DNA of 64,000 bases from Oscillospiraceae bacterium (lineage in GTDB: Bacteria > Bacillota > Clostridia > Oscillospirales > Ruminococcaceae). The DNA lies in contig JAAYNJ010000006.1 in the NCBI GenBank assembly GCA_012520915.1, forward strand, positions 1 through 64,000, in the 5' to 3' direction. Of this stretch, positions 7,702 to 16,749 are shown one piece after another. The notes under the pieces are model-generated. The model was not told the DNA's origin and did no database searches. It worked only from the letters and a program-made list of their open reading frames with translations. Numbering within the stretch: position 1 is the stretch's first letter; each line of letters starts with the position of its first letter. The translations under genes and the position numbers were made by a program.

Positions 7702-9303
7702 ATGGCTAAGAAAATAAATAATAATGAAGACATTGCCTTAGAGTCAATTTTATGGAATTGTAGAGTTGCTCTTCGTGGATTTGGAAGCACTGAAAGAAAT
7801 AGAGATGCAGTGATTGGACTTGTGTTTTTAAAATTTGCAGGTGATAAATTTGAGGACAGAAGAGAAGAAATTATTCAGGAACATCCTGATATTTTGATGC
7901 TTAGAGAAATGCCTGCTTCATATAATGCAAAGAATGTTTACTATCTAAAAGAAACTGCAAGATGGTCTTATATCGTAGAAAATGCTTCTTCAAATGATAT
8001 AGCAATTATTATTGATACAGCTATGAAAGACATCGAGGAGGATAACCCATCTCTTAATGGAACATTGCCGCAAAATTTGTATGCTACTTTAGGTGCTCCG
8101 GCAGGGAAGATAAAAAATCTGATAGATGAAATAAATAAGATAAGCGAAGAACGTTTCCACGAGGAAGATTTGATTGGCAGAGTTTACGAATACTTTCTTC
8201 AGGTTTATGCGGCATCAGGCACGAAAGAAGACGGCGAATTTTATACTCCGGCAAGTATCGTTAGATTAATTGCAGAGCTTATTGAGCCATATGATGGTGT
8301 TGTATATGATCCTTGCTGTGGTTCAGGGGGAATGTTTGTTCAAAGTATGAAGTTTGTTGATAGGCATAAAGGTAATAGAAATAACATATCCATTATAGGG
8401 CAAGAGAGCATTGCGGAGACGTGGAAACTTTGCAAAATGAATCTTTCGATCAGGGGTATTGCGCATGACCTTGGAGATACAAATGCTTCAACTTTTACAA
8501 ATGACTTATTTAAAAATAGAAAAGTAGATTATATTATGGCGAATCCGCCTTTTAATCTTAAGAATTGGCGTAATGAGGATGAGTTGTTAGATGATCCAAG
8601 ATTTTATGGTTATACTATGCCGCCAGTGGCAAATGCCAATTATGCTTGGATTTTACATATGATTTCCAAATTAGATGTTAATGATGGAAAGGCAGGATTT
8701 CTTTTAGCTAACGGTGCACTTAACGCTGATGGTGCCGAGTATGAGATTAGGAAAGAGATTCTTGAAAGAGATTATGTAGAAGCGATTATTGTTCTTCCCA
8801 GAGATATGTTCTATACAACTGACATTTCTGTAACATTATGGATTATTAACATGAATAAAAAAGCTAAAGTTGATTATGGCAGAAAGTTAAGGAATAGAGA
8901 AAACAATGTGCTATTCATGGATTTGAGAACATGGAATGAAAATATTGAAGATATACAATACGAGAAAGGAAAGAGAAAAAGAAAGGTAGCATTTACAGAC
9001 GATGAGCATATACCAAAAATTAAAGGAATTTATAATTCTTGGCAAGAGGAGAATGGTTCTTACAAGGATGTTCCGGAACTCTGCAAATCTGTCATGCTTG
9101 AGGGTGAAGGTGGCATAAGAGATAAAGATTATTCCTTGGCTCCAAGCAAATATATTGAGTTTATTGACCGAGATTTAGATATAGATTATGAAAGAGAAAT
9201 GGCAAGAATCCAAGATGAAATGCGTGAGGTTTTGAGAAAAGAAAAAAAATCACAGGCAATGCTTGAAGAGGCTTTTAAGGGGATTGGCTATGAGCTTGAT
9301 TAA
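7702..9303 (+). CDS. hsdM: Type I restriction-modification DNA methyltransferase subunit
   Basis: N6-adenine methyltransferase subunit of the HsdMSR complex, protecting host DNA at the bipartite site read by HsdS. The protein has 533 residues. The N-terminal helical HsdM_N domain (about 10-150) precedes the catalytic domain, which carries SAM motif I DPCCGSGG (203-210) and the catalytic NPPF motif (281-284). The gene overlaps hsdS by 14 bp and lies 2 bp after the HTH gene, forming one operon. Codon use is much more AT-rich than in guaA upstream, consistent with acquisition. Confidence 0.96.
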   Translation: MAKKINNNEDIALESILWNCRVALRGFGSTERNRDAVIGLVFLKFAGDKFEDRREEIIQEHPDILMLREMPASYNAKNVYYLKETARWSYIVENASSNDIAIIIDTAMKDIEEDNPSLNGTLPQNLYATLGAPAGKIKNLIDEINKISEERFHEEDLIGRVYEYFLQVYAASGTKEDGEFYTPASIVRLIAELIEPYDGVVYDPCCGSGGMFVQSMKFVDRHKGNRNNISIIGQESIAETWKLCKMNLSIRGIAHDLGDTNASTFTNDLFKNRKVDYIMANPPFNLKNWRNEDELLDDPRFYGYTMPPVANANYAWILHMISKLDVNDGKAGFLLANGALNADGAEYEIRKEILERDYVEAIIVLPRDMFYTTDISVTLWIINMNKKAKVDYGRKLRNRENNVLFMDLRTWNENIEDIQYEKGKRKRKVAFTDDEHIPKIKGIYNSWQEENGSYKDVPELCKSVMLEGEGGIRDKDYSLAPSKYIEFIDRDLDIDYEREMARIQDEMREVLRKEKKSQAMLEEAFKGIGYELD

Positions 9304-10423
9304 ATATAAACTTGGAAAATTGATTGAAAGCTCAAATCTCAGAAATAGTGATAGAAATAATAAGTATTCTGCAGAAGATGTTAGGGGAATATCCACTGGT
9401 AAAGAGTTTATAGAAACGAAAGCGAATTTAAAGAATGTTTCTTTAAGCCCTTACAAAATAGTTGATCCTGAAAATTTTGCATATGTTGCAGACACTTCAA
9501 GAAGAGGTGATAAAATTTCTTTAGCTTTTAACGATTCAGAAAAAACCATTATTGTTTCCTCTATATCTACAGTTTTTAATGTTAGAAGAAAGGATTTATT
9601 AGATCCTTATTATTTATTTATGTATTTTAACAGGTCAGAATTTGATAGGTTTTCAAGATATAATTCATGGGGCTCTGCGAGGGAAACTTTTTCTTGGGAA
9701 GATTTTTGTGATATAGAAATTGAACTACCTTTACTTTCTGTTCAAAAGAAATATGTAGCTGTGTATGAAGCGTTATTAGCTAATCAAAAAGCCTATGAAG
9801 AAGGCTTGGAAGATTTGAAGCTGATAAGTACGGCGTTTATTGAACATTTAAGAAAAGAAGGTAATCTTAAAAGTATTGGAGACTATATCCGTCCATTTAA
9901 TGAGAAAAATACAGATGGAAAAATAACACTTGAACAAGGTATAAATATTGAGAAAAAATTTATTACCCCCCAACGTTCAAACTCAAACTTAAAAGGTCGT
10001 AAAATTGTTAGAAAAGGTCAATTTGCATACTGTACTCAATTAAATAATGAAAATGTTGCTATAGCTTATCGAAGCGGTGAAGATTGTGTTGTTTCATCAG
10101 TCTATGATGTTTTTGAAATTGAAGATTCAAGCAAGCTTTTACCTGAATATCTAATGCTTTGGTTAATTCGTCCAGAATTTGGGCGTTATGTTTATTGGGC
10201 ATCCGAAGGGAGTGCATATGAGTTTTTAAGCTACGAAAGTATTGCAGAATATATGATTCCCGTGCCCTCTATCGCTATTCAGCGTTCTGTAGGCAATATA
10301 TACTTATCTTATGTAGCTCGTAGAAGTATTAATGAAAAACTTAAAACAAAACTTAAAAATCTATGCCCCATACTGATAAAAGGAGCTGTAGAAGAAGCTT
10401 CCCGAAAGGAGATTTTGCAGTGA
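9290..10423 (+). CDS. hsdS: Type I restriction-modification specificity subunit
   Basis: Sequence-recognition subunit of the type I system, 377 residues. Two target recognition domains are visible (about 1-160 and 195-340). Each is followed by a conserved helical spacer: QKKYVAVYEALLANQKAYEE in the middle and a related QRSVGNIYLSYVARRSINEK near the end. This is the usual pseudo-twofold HsdS layout, so the target should be a split site. The ATG at 9290 is preceded by AAGGGGA and overlaps the end of hsdM; an upstream in-frame ATG at 9263 lacks a ribosome site. The stop overlaps the GTG of hsdR. The target sequence cannot be predicted. Confidence 0.93.
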   Translation: MSLIKYKLGKLIESSNLRNSDRNNKYSAEDVRGISTGKEFIETKANLKNVSLSPYKIVDPENFAYVADTSRRGDKISLAFNDSEKTIIVSSISTVFNVRRKDLLDPYYLFMYFNRSEFDRFSRYNSWGSARETFSWEDFCDIEIELPLLSVQKKYVAVYEALLANQKAYEEGLEDLKLISTAFIEHLRKEGNLKSIGDYIRPFNEKNTDGKITLEQGINIEKKFITPQRSNSNLKGRKIVRKGQFAYCTQLNNENVAIAYRSGEDCVVSSVYDVFEIEDSSKLLPEYLMLWLIRPEFGRYVYWASEGSAYEFLSYESIAEYMIPVPSIAIQRSVGNIYLSYVARRSINEKLKTKLKNLCPILIKGAVEEASRKEILQ

Positions 10424-13400
10424 AAGATGTAGATTTAAAAGATAAGTTTACGGAAGAAGAATTAGAAAAAGCGATAATTGAATTGCTTATTGATGAAGAA
10501 TATATTTTCGTTTCCGGCGAGACACTTCATAGAAAATATGATGATATATTGCTCGAGGAAGATTTGGAAGCTTTTCTGCTGAGTCGCTATTCTAAAGAAA
10601 ATTTAACTGACCTGGAGCTTAGAACAATTATTAATAAACTTAAGTTTATTTCTTCTGTACCTCTTTATCTTGGAAGTAAAGAAACATTTTTGTTAGTTAA
10701 TGAAGGATTTAATCTTGAAAGAGAAGATAAGACCAAGCTTGCATTACATGTATCTTTTATTGATTTCGATAATCCAGCTAACAATATATTTAAGGTTGTA
10801 AATCAGTTTACTGTGAAAGATAGGGAGCATAGACGCCCTGACCTTTTAGTATTTATCAATGGTATACCTGTGACTATTTTAGAATTTAAAACGGCTATAT
10901 CTGAAGATACAACTATTTATGATGCATGGGAACAAATACATAAAAGGTACAAGAGGGACATTCCCGGTTTATTGAAATATACTTTTCTTTCTGTGATTAG
11001 TGATGGCTCGAACACGAGGCTTGGCAGCGTATTCACTCCATATAAGTTTTACTACGCTTGGAATAAGATTAACGACCATGAAAAGGCCAGTGACGGCATA
11101 TCTTCATTAGTAACAATGATTAAAGGTGTTTTTTCTAAGGAAAGATTAATATCTATTCTTAGGGATTTTATTTTCTATCCGGACGATAGTAAAAAAGAGG
11201 AAGTCATTGTGTGTAGATATCCGCAATACTTTGCGGCTACAAAGATGTTTAATAATATCAAAGAAGAGATCAAGCCGTTAGGTTCCGGAAAAGGAGGAAC
11301 CTATTTTGGAGCTACAGGTTCGGGCAAAACATATGCGATGCTTTATCTTTCCAGGCTATTGATGCTTAGAGAGAGGAGTATTTTTTCTAATCCGACAATC
11401 CTTATTATCACTGATAGAGAAGACCTGGATAATCAAACTTCTGAACTTTTTGTAACAGCAAAGAGATTTTTGCATGAGGATAATGTGAGGAGTATAGAGT
11501 CGAGAAAGGATTTGAAAGAAACACTCGATAATAGACCGAGTGGTGGAATATACTTGACTACAATTCAGAAATTCAGCGAAGAAATCGGCCTTTTGTCAGG
11601 AAGAAATAATATTATTTGTATTTCAGATGAAGCCCATAGAACTCAAACAGGTACTACAGCAAAATTAAAGAAAACGGAAGAAGGTGTTTTTACGAGTTAC
11701 GGTTTTGCCAAATACTTGAGAGATTCATTCCCGAATGCCACTTATGTGGGCTTTACAGGAACTCCGATAGACGAAACGATTGCTGTTTTTGGAGATGTAG
11801 TAGATTCTTATACTATGAAAGAGTCCTCAGATGATGGTATTACTGAGCGTATAGCTTATGAGCCGAGGCTTGCCAGAGTAATTATTTCTGAAGAAAAAGC
11901 CAAAGAAATAGAGGCTTACTATGTTCTTTGTTCTGAAGAGGGATCTACTGAAGAGCAGATAGAAGAAAGCAAAAGAGCCATGTCCAAAATGTCTGTTATC
12001 TTAGGTGATCCTGACAGGTTGCAAAAAATGGCAGAAGATATAGTTAGCCACTATGAAGATTTAACAGAGCAAAAGCCGAAAGTGGTACAGAAAGCGATGA
12101 TAGTCTGCTCGACGAGAGAAATTGCTTTTAGGCTTCTTAAGAAAATAGTAAACATAAGACCGGAATGGGGAGAGTCTAAAAAAGCTCAAAATGAAAAGGA
12201 ATTAGGTAAAATAGAATTAGATAGCTTAGTAAGTCTGCCTAAAATCAATCTGGTTGCAACAAGAGGTGCGAATGATGATGAAGACTTGTATGAGGTTTGC
12301 GGCACTAAAGATTACAGAAAAATGTTGGATAAGCAATTTAAAAACGACAATTCAAATTTTAAGATAGCTGTAGTTGTAGATATGTGGATTACAGGCTTTG
12401 ACGTTCCTTCTTTGGCGGTTATGTATATCGACAAACCATTACAAAAACACACTCTTATTCAGACAATTTCGAGAGTAAACAGAGTTTTTGAAGGCAAAGA
12501 CAAGGGTTTAATTGTCGACTATATCGGAATTAAGAGAAATATGATGGAGGCAATTAAAATATATGGCGGTGAACAGGAAAGTCCGATTGATGAAATAGAA
12601 ACCTCGATAAAGATATACAGAAATCACTTGTCATTAATCGAAGATTTATTTATTGATTTTGATAAGAAAGACTTTCTGTACGGTGAACCCTTGGAAAGGT
12701 TAATGTGTCTAAATAATGCAGCCGAATTTATACAAAAGAGCAAGGAAACAGAGAAAACCTTTATGAGACTATCACAAAGACTAAAAGCAGCTTATAATAT
12801 CTGTTTTCCTTCAGGAGAATTGGGCGACGTTGAAATTTCGATAGGTCAATTCTATATGGCTGTGCGGTCAATTATATACAAGCAGACGAGAGGGGATGCC
12901 CCGGATGCCGAGATAATGAATGAAGTTGTTGAAAAGATGGTTGCTGAAGCTATTCAATGCACGGGAGTTGAAAACATTATAGATGACGAAAAATCTATAG
13001 ATTTGTTCAGCGAAGATTTTATAGAAGAACTGGATAAGGTGAAATTACCTATAACCAAATTTAATGCCCTTTTAAAGTTGCTTAGGAGGGCTATAAAAGA
13101 CTACGGGAAAACCAATAAAATCAAGGCTTTAGAATTTACCGAGAGGTTAAAACGAGTGGTCGAGGAATATAATAATCGAGATCAGTTGGCTTTTGTGAGT
13201 AAAGTTACAGAAGAGTTTGTCAATAATCTTTCTGATGAGCTTATACGCATGATGAAAGAGTTAGAAGAAGATAAGAAATCTTTTGAAAAGATGGGTATTT
13301 CCTTTGAGGAAAAGGCATTTTACGATATCTTGGTTAATGTGAGAGATAAACATCAATTTCCGTATGCTGATGAAAAATGCATAGTCCTAGCCAAGAAAAT

Positions 13401-13581
13401 AAAAGAGCTCGTAGACGACAAGGCACAGTATGCGGATTGGTCTAATAGGAGTGATATTAAGGCGCAGCTGGAGTATGATTTGGTGGTTTTATTATATGAA
13501 AACGGTTATCCACCGGAGTGGAATCAGGAAGTGTTTGAAAAAGTGCTGGAACAGGCGGAGAATTTTAAGGGGAATAGCTGA
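10420..13581 (+). CDS. hsdR: Type I restriction endonuclease/translocase subunit
   Basis: ATP-driven DNA translocase and nuclease that cuts unmodified DNA. An N-terminal PD-(D/E)xK nuclease shows Asp141 in RRPDLLVF and ExK at 155-157 (LEFK). The superfamily 2 motor has Walker A GATGSGKT (297-304), DEAH (403-406) and a motif VI region VIQTISRVNRVF-like. A long helical C-terminus binds the methyltransferase core. Length is 1053 residues, normal for HsdR. The start is GTG at 10420, with GAAAGGAG 8 bp upstream and a GTGA overlap with the hsdS stop. No disabling mutation is seen, so the system looks functional. Confidence 0.95.
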   Translation: MKDVDLKDKFTEEELEKAIIELLIDEEYIFVSGETLHRKYDDILLEEDLEAFLLSRYSKENLTDLELRTIINKLKFISSVPLYLGSKETFLLVNEGFNLEREDKTKLALHVSFIDFDNPANNIFKVVNQFTVKDREHRRPDLLVFINGIPVTILEFKTAISEDTTIYDAWEQIHKRYKRDIPGLLKYTFLSVISDGSNTRLGSVFTPYKFYYAWNKINDHEKASDGISSLVTMIKGVFSKERLISILRDFIFYPDDSKKEEVIVCRYPQYFAATKMFNNIKEEIKPLGSGKGGTYFGATGSGKTYAMLYLSRLLMLRERSIFSNPTILIITDREDLDNQTSELFVTAKRFLHEDNVRSIESRKDLKETLDNRPSGGIYLTTIQKFSEEIGLLSGRNNIICISDEAHRTQTGTTAKLKKTEEGVFTSYGFAKYLRDSFPNATYVGFTGTPIDETIAVFGDVVDSYTMKESSDDGITERIAYEPRLARVIISEEKAKEIEAYYVLCSEEGSTEEQIEESKRAMSKMSVILGDPDRLQKMAEDIVSHYEDLTEQKPKVVQKAMIVCSTREIAFRLLKKIVNIRPEWGESKKAQNEKELGKIELDSLVSLPKINLVATRGANDDEDLYEVCGTKDYRKMLDKQFKNDNSNFKIAVVVDMWITGFDVPSLAVMYIDKPLQKHTLIQTISRVNRVFEGKDKGLIVDYIGIKRNMMEAIKIYGGEQESPIDEIETSIKIYRNHLSLIEDLFIDFDKKDFLYGEPLERLMCLNNAAEFIQKSKETEKTFMRLSQRLKAAYNICFPSGELGDVEISIGQFYMAVRSIIYKQTRGDAPDAEIMNEVVEKMVAEAIQCTGVENIIDDEKSIDLFSEDFIEELDKVKLPITKFNALLKLLRRAIKDYGKTNKIKALEFTERLKRVVEEYNNRDQLAFVSKVTEEFVNNLSDELIRMMKELEEDKKSFEKMGISFEEKAFYDILVNVRDKHQFPYADEKCIVLAKKIKELVDDKAQYADWSNRSDIKAQLEYDLVVLLYENGYPPEWNQEVFEKVLEQAENFKGNS

Positions 13582-13624
13582 TGCAAATAGTATGGTATAA
13601 CATAAATGTTTTATAGGAGGTCAA

Positions 13625-14239
13625 ATGATTAAGTTAGTAAAAGCGAATATCATAAGGTACAAATGCATAGAAAATGAACAAGCCTTTGATGTTTAAGAAG
13701 ATATTACCGTTTTAGTGGGCATGAATGAATCTGGTAAAACAGCAATTTTAGAGGCTTTGGCAAAGAGTAATTATTTTGAAGATGATCCAAATTTTTCTTA
13801 CAATATTTCTCATGATTATCCGAGAAAACAGAAAAAACGGGTTGATAAAAGTGGAGAAATCCCTGTGGCTATTGAGTTAGAATATGCAGTTGGTAAAGCC
13901 TTATCAGAGACTATTGAGGACGATTTAGATATTAAACTTGAAAAAAATACTTTTAGTGCAACATATAAATATGATAATAAAAGAACTTGGAATATTAATT
14001 GGGTGAACACAAAAGATTTTATTAATTTATATAATAGGACGTTTGATAAGCAGATAGATGGCACTAGGCTAAGTGGAGATCCAATAATGATGCAGTTAAA
14101 AGAAATTAATGGAGGAAGGAATTTCAATCACTACAGACCTGCTAATTATTTTGCGAAAAACATATCCGAAATATCTTTGTCGAGAAAAACTCTGGATAAC
14201 TTTGAAAACCTGTTTAAAGTGGTGAATAAATTATTATAA
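13625..14239 (+). pseudogene. Disrupted OLD-family ATPase (N-terminal part only)
   Basis: A good ribosome site (GGAGG, 13616-13620) precedes ATG 13625. The reading frame runs MIKLVKANIIRYKCIENE and then meets an in-frame TAA at 13694-13696. Beyond it the same frame continues with EDITVLVGMNESGKT, a Walker A typical of OLD/RecF-like ATPases, to a stop at 14239. Only about 200 residues remain of families that usually have 500-700, with no signature motif or TOPRIM nuclease. A premature stop plus loss of the 3' part indicates a decayed defence gene. Restart at ATG 13721 could still make a 172-residue fragment. Confidence 0.75.
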
Positions 14240-14247
14240 TTTTATAA

Positions 14248-14928
14248 ATGGCAAATAAAATGAAGAAAATAAAATATTTACTTAAATTTACATCGGAATA
14301 TGATTATGCTAAGACTCTTTTAGAAGGCAAGCTTTTTATGAATCAAGCATCCTATTATCACAATTTAGAAGTGGGACAAGGAGATATCAGAGAAGGTTCT
14401 TTTTCAAACGAATCAATGGCATATGTTGGGACTTCGTATCCAATTTATTGTTTGTATGCAGCATATGAACATCAACTTGTTGATAATAGCATAATTGTAC
14501 CAGAAAAATTAGCAACTGATTTCCAAGCTAAGTATGTGACTGTAATTAAATTCGATGAGTTTATGCAAATGTTAAAGAATAATGAACTAGGAACAGAATA
14601 TGGTTTAACTGTAGGAGAGGTTAATTATCGCTATTTAAGTATTGAGGATTCACACGAGATGTTAAAAGGTGAAAAAAACTCATTGCTTTATAAAACACCG
14701 AACTTCAAGTATCAACAAGAATTTAGAATAATAGTTCATGAAAACTTAGAGCCTATCACGAAAAAAGAGGTTCTTGATGGTATGGAAGTAGAATGCATAA
14801 TAGGTTATGAACATAAAATTTATTCATTAAAAAGAGATTTGCAGGGAATTGCAAAAATTATAAAACTAGATGAATGTAAATGCGTAGACGGGAATATGAT
14901 TATTAGTTTAAACCAGGGAATATTATAG
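14248..14928 (+). CDS. Hypothetical protein in the defence island
   Basis: A 226-residue protein of unrecognised family. Near the N-terminus it has a block (YAKTLLEGKLFMNQASYYHN, then GQGDIREGS) that loosely recalls DUF2971-like or phage-associated proteins whose conserved start mentions an early small beta region, but the resemblance is weak. No signal peptide or membrane segment is present. It starts 8 bp after the broken ATPase frame and has no clear ribosome site; ATG 14260 is an alternative start. It may be the second gene of a formerly two-gene defence cassette with the ATPase. Base composition is very AT-rich. Confidence 0.6.
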   Translation: MANKMKKIKYLLKFTSEYDYAKTLLEGKLFMNQASYYHNLEVGQGDIREGSFSNESMAYVGTSYPIYCLYAAYEHQLVDNSIIVPEKLATDFQAKYVTVIKFDEFMQMLKNNELGTEYGLTVGEVNYRYLSIEDSHEMLKGEKNSLLYKTPNFKYQQEFRIIVHENLEPITKKEVLDGMEVECIIGYEHKIYSLKRDLQGIAKIIKLDECKCVDGNMIISLNQGIL

Positions 14929-15018
14929 AATTCTTGGCTATGTTATTAGTCGGTTATAAAAAAACTGATATATTGACGGACTGAGTATGGAAAATGCAGA
15001 GAAAAGGACGTTTTTGGA

Positions 15019-16371
15019 ATGAAAGAAAGTCAAAATATAGAGTGGAAAGAGTCATGGCGAGACGAATATTTGAAATGGATCTGCGGCTTTGCCAATGCTC
15101 AGGGTGGAAAAATATATATCGGAACCCGTGATGACGGAACTGTTATCGGCGTTAAAAACGCTAAGCGTTTACTTGACGATCTTCCAAACAAAATACAGAG
15201 TAAGTTAGGTATAGTTGCGGATGTCAATTTACTTACACAGGGAGAACATGAATATATTGAAATTGTCGTGAGCCCATGGGCGTTTCCGGTAAATTATGAT
15301 GGTGCATATTATTATCGGAGCGGCAGCACAAAACAGTTATTGCGCGGTAATGCGCTTACAAGTTTTCTGATGGAGAAGACGGGACTTAAGTGGGATGCTG
15401 CAACAATTACCAATGTCGACGCAGAAGATTTAGATAAGGAAAGCTTTGATATTTTCAGGAGAGAAGCTCTTCGCAGCGGCCGCATGACAAAAGAAGATTT
15501 GGATATTTCAAATGCTGAGCTTTTGGAGAAGCTGGACTTGATTGCAGATGGAAAACTCAAACGTGCTGCAGCTTTATGTTTTTATCGTCAGCCGGAGAAA
15601 GTCAGCGGTGGTTGCTATGTTAAGGTCGGTAAATTTGAAGGAAGTGAGATTTTATATCAGGATGAGGTACACGGCTCCCTCATTATTATGGCAGATCGTG
15701 TGATTGACTTGATTTATTTGAAGTATTTGAAGGCCGCAATTTCTTACCATAAAGATACCAGAGTCGAGACCTATCCCTTTGCACGTGAGGCAGTCAGGGA
15801 GGCCGTCTTTAACGCCATAATTCACTGTAATTGGGCCGAGAATGTTCCTGTGCAAATTAGGATAGAAGATGAAGTGATGTATGTGAGCAATTGCAGTATG
15901 CTTCCGTTTGGCTGGACAGTAGAAACGCTTTTAGGATCACATGTATCAAAGCCATATAATCCCGATATTGCTCGTATATTTTACAGAGCCGGTTATATTG
16001 AAAACTGGGGACGTGGCATTCAAAAAATTCGAGAGGCATGTGTCGCACACGGTACAGAGGAGCCGGAATATATCGTTCATGGTGGAGATATAATGGTTAA
16101 GTTTAAGGCTCTCCAAAGTGCTATTGTGACAGATTCTAAAGGGTCAAATGAACCTATAAGTGAACCTATAGATGAACCTTTGGAAGAAACTTTAGAACAA
16201 AAGATTTTGAATTGCATAGCATCTAATCCTAATATAACTTATGATATGATGGTTGAAGAACTCCTGGTATCTAGGAGTACGATTAAACGGAGTATTGCAA
16301 AACTTACTGAATCAGGGTGCTTGGTGCGTAAAGGCAGTAGGCGCTATGGTTATTGGGAGATTATTGATTAA
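15019..16371 (+). CDS. AlbA_2/Schlafen-like putative transcriptional regulator with HATPase domain
   Basis: 450 residues. The N-terminal AlbA_2 domain (about 5-120; ESQNIEWKESW, then FANAQGGKIYIGTRDDG) is the divergent Schlafen-type fold found in RecG-like regulators. A central GHKL-ATPase-like region (about 255-345) has REAVFNAIIHCNW and ENWGRGIQKI, matching HATPase_c_4. A linker with three SEPI/DEPL-like repeats (EPISEPIDEPLEE) leads to a winged-helix end (about 390-447). AAAGGA lies 10 bp before the ATG. The family is common on mobile islands. Whether it regulates the island or acts in defence is unknown. It is the last gene before the right attachment-like repeat. Confidence 0.8.
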   Translation: MKESQNIEWKESWRDEYLKWICGFANAQGGKIYIGTRDDGTVIGVKNAKRLLDDLPNKIQSKLGIVADVNLLTQGEHEYIEIVVSPWAFPVNYDGAYYYRSGSTKQLLRGNALTSFLMEKTGLKWDAATITNVDAEDLDKESFDIFRREALRSGRMTKEDLDISNAELLEKLDLIADGKLKRAAALCFYRQPEKVSGGCYVKVGKFEGSEILYQDEVHGSLIIMADRVIDLIYLKYLKAAISYHKDTRVETYPFAREAVREAVFNAIIHCNWAENVPVQIRIEDEVMYVSNCSMLPFGWTVETLLGSHVSKPYNPDIARIFYRAGYIENWGRGIQKIREACVAHGTEEPEYIVHGGDIMVKFKALQSAIVTDSKGSNEPISEPIDEPLEETLEQKILNCIASNPNITYDMMVEELLVSRSTIKRSIAKLTESGCLVRKGSRRYGYWEIID

Positions 16372-16453
16372 AGCGGAGAGTGTGAGCATTGAGCTATAAT
16401 TTCTCAGCAATTACGGTCGAAAAAACTTACTTTTATCAGACATTACTTCTAAG

Positions 16454-16487
16454 TGATAGCAATATGTTGATAGCAACTTGATAGCAA
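16454..16487. repeat. Three TGATAGCAA direct repeats near attR
   Basis: TGATAGCAA starts at 16454, 16468 and 16479, spaced 14 and 11 bp. The array lies about 100 bp inside the right attachment-like core. It mirrors the TGATACTAT pair at the left end and may be integrase arm sites. Confidence 0.45.
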
Positions 16488-16588
16488 AAGTTGGTACGCC
16501 CTGAGTGAATAGGATAATCTGAAGCAATGCGAATCAAATCGAGTCATATTTCCTAAGCAAAGTCGTTTAAGGTCGGCTGTGTGTTTGC

Positions 16589-16600
16589 GAGCGGGAGTAA
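16589..16600. other. Putative right attachment site (attR)
   Basis: GAGCGGGAGTAA matches the guaA terminus GAGTGGGAGTAA in 11 of 12 positions and in the same orientation. The following bases (TACC against ACCC) do not extend the identity much. Short core length makes chance possible, but the position at the boundary between island and chromosome-like DNA supports it. Confidence 0.5.
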
Positions 16601-16677
16601 TACCGTTTTGAAATGAAAAGAACAGTACAGCAAAATCAAAGAGGAGTAGCTGAATTTATAGGATTTGGAATGAAGAT

Positions 16678-16711
16678 AACCCCTAAAAGTTGAGTTCAAC
16701 TTTTAGGGGTT
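16678..16711. terminator. Strong bidirectional terminator
   Basis: AACCCCTAAAAGTTGA (16678-16693) and TCAACTTTTAGGGGTT (16696-16711) form a perfect 16-bp inverted repeat between the convergent AlbA_2 gene and the end of the pilus operon. It may be the original guaA terminator, since it lies just outside the island. Confidence 0.8.
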
Positions 16712-16749
16712 CTATCTTTAAGGGTGTTTAATATTTTTTAGGGGGTCTT

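Larger units (their letters stand above)
16372..16677. other. Right end of the guaA island, no gene seen
   Basis: About 300 bp with stops in all frames and no ribosome site. It contains three TGATAGCAA repeats (16454, 16468, 16479) and the attR-like copy at 16589. Beside the repeats one frame reads LIAKVGTP then stop, resembling the tail of a tyrosine recombinase, which might be a trace of the lost integrase. That reading is speculative. Confidence 0.5.

Noticed and set aside
16454-16487. CRISPR-like array of TGATAGCAA repeats
   Set aside because: The units are 9 bp and the spacers 2-5 bp, far below CRISPR sizes, and no cas genes are present.
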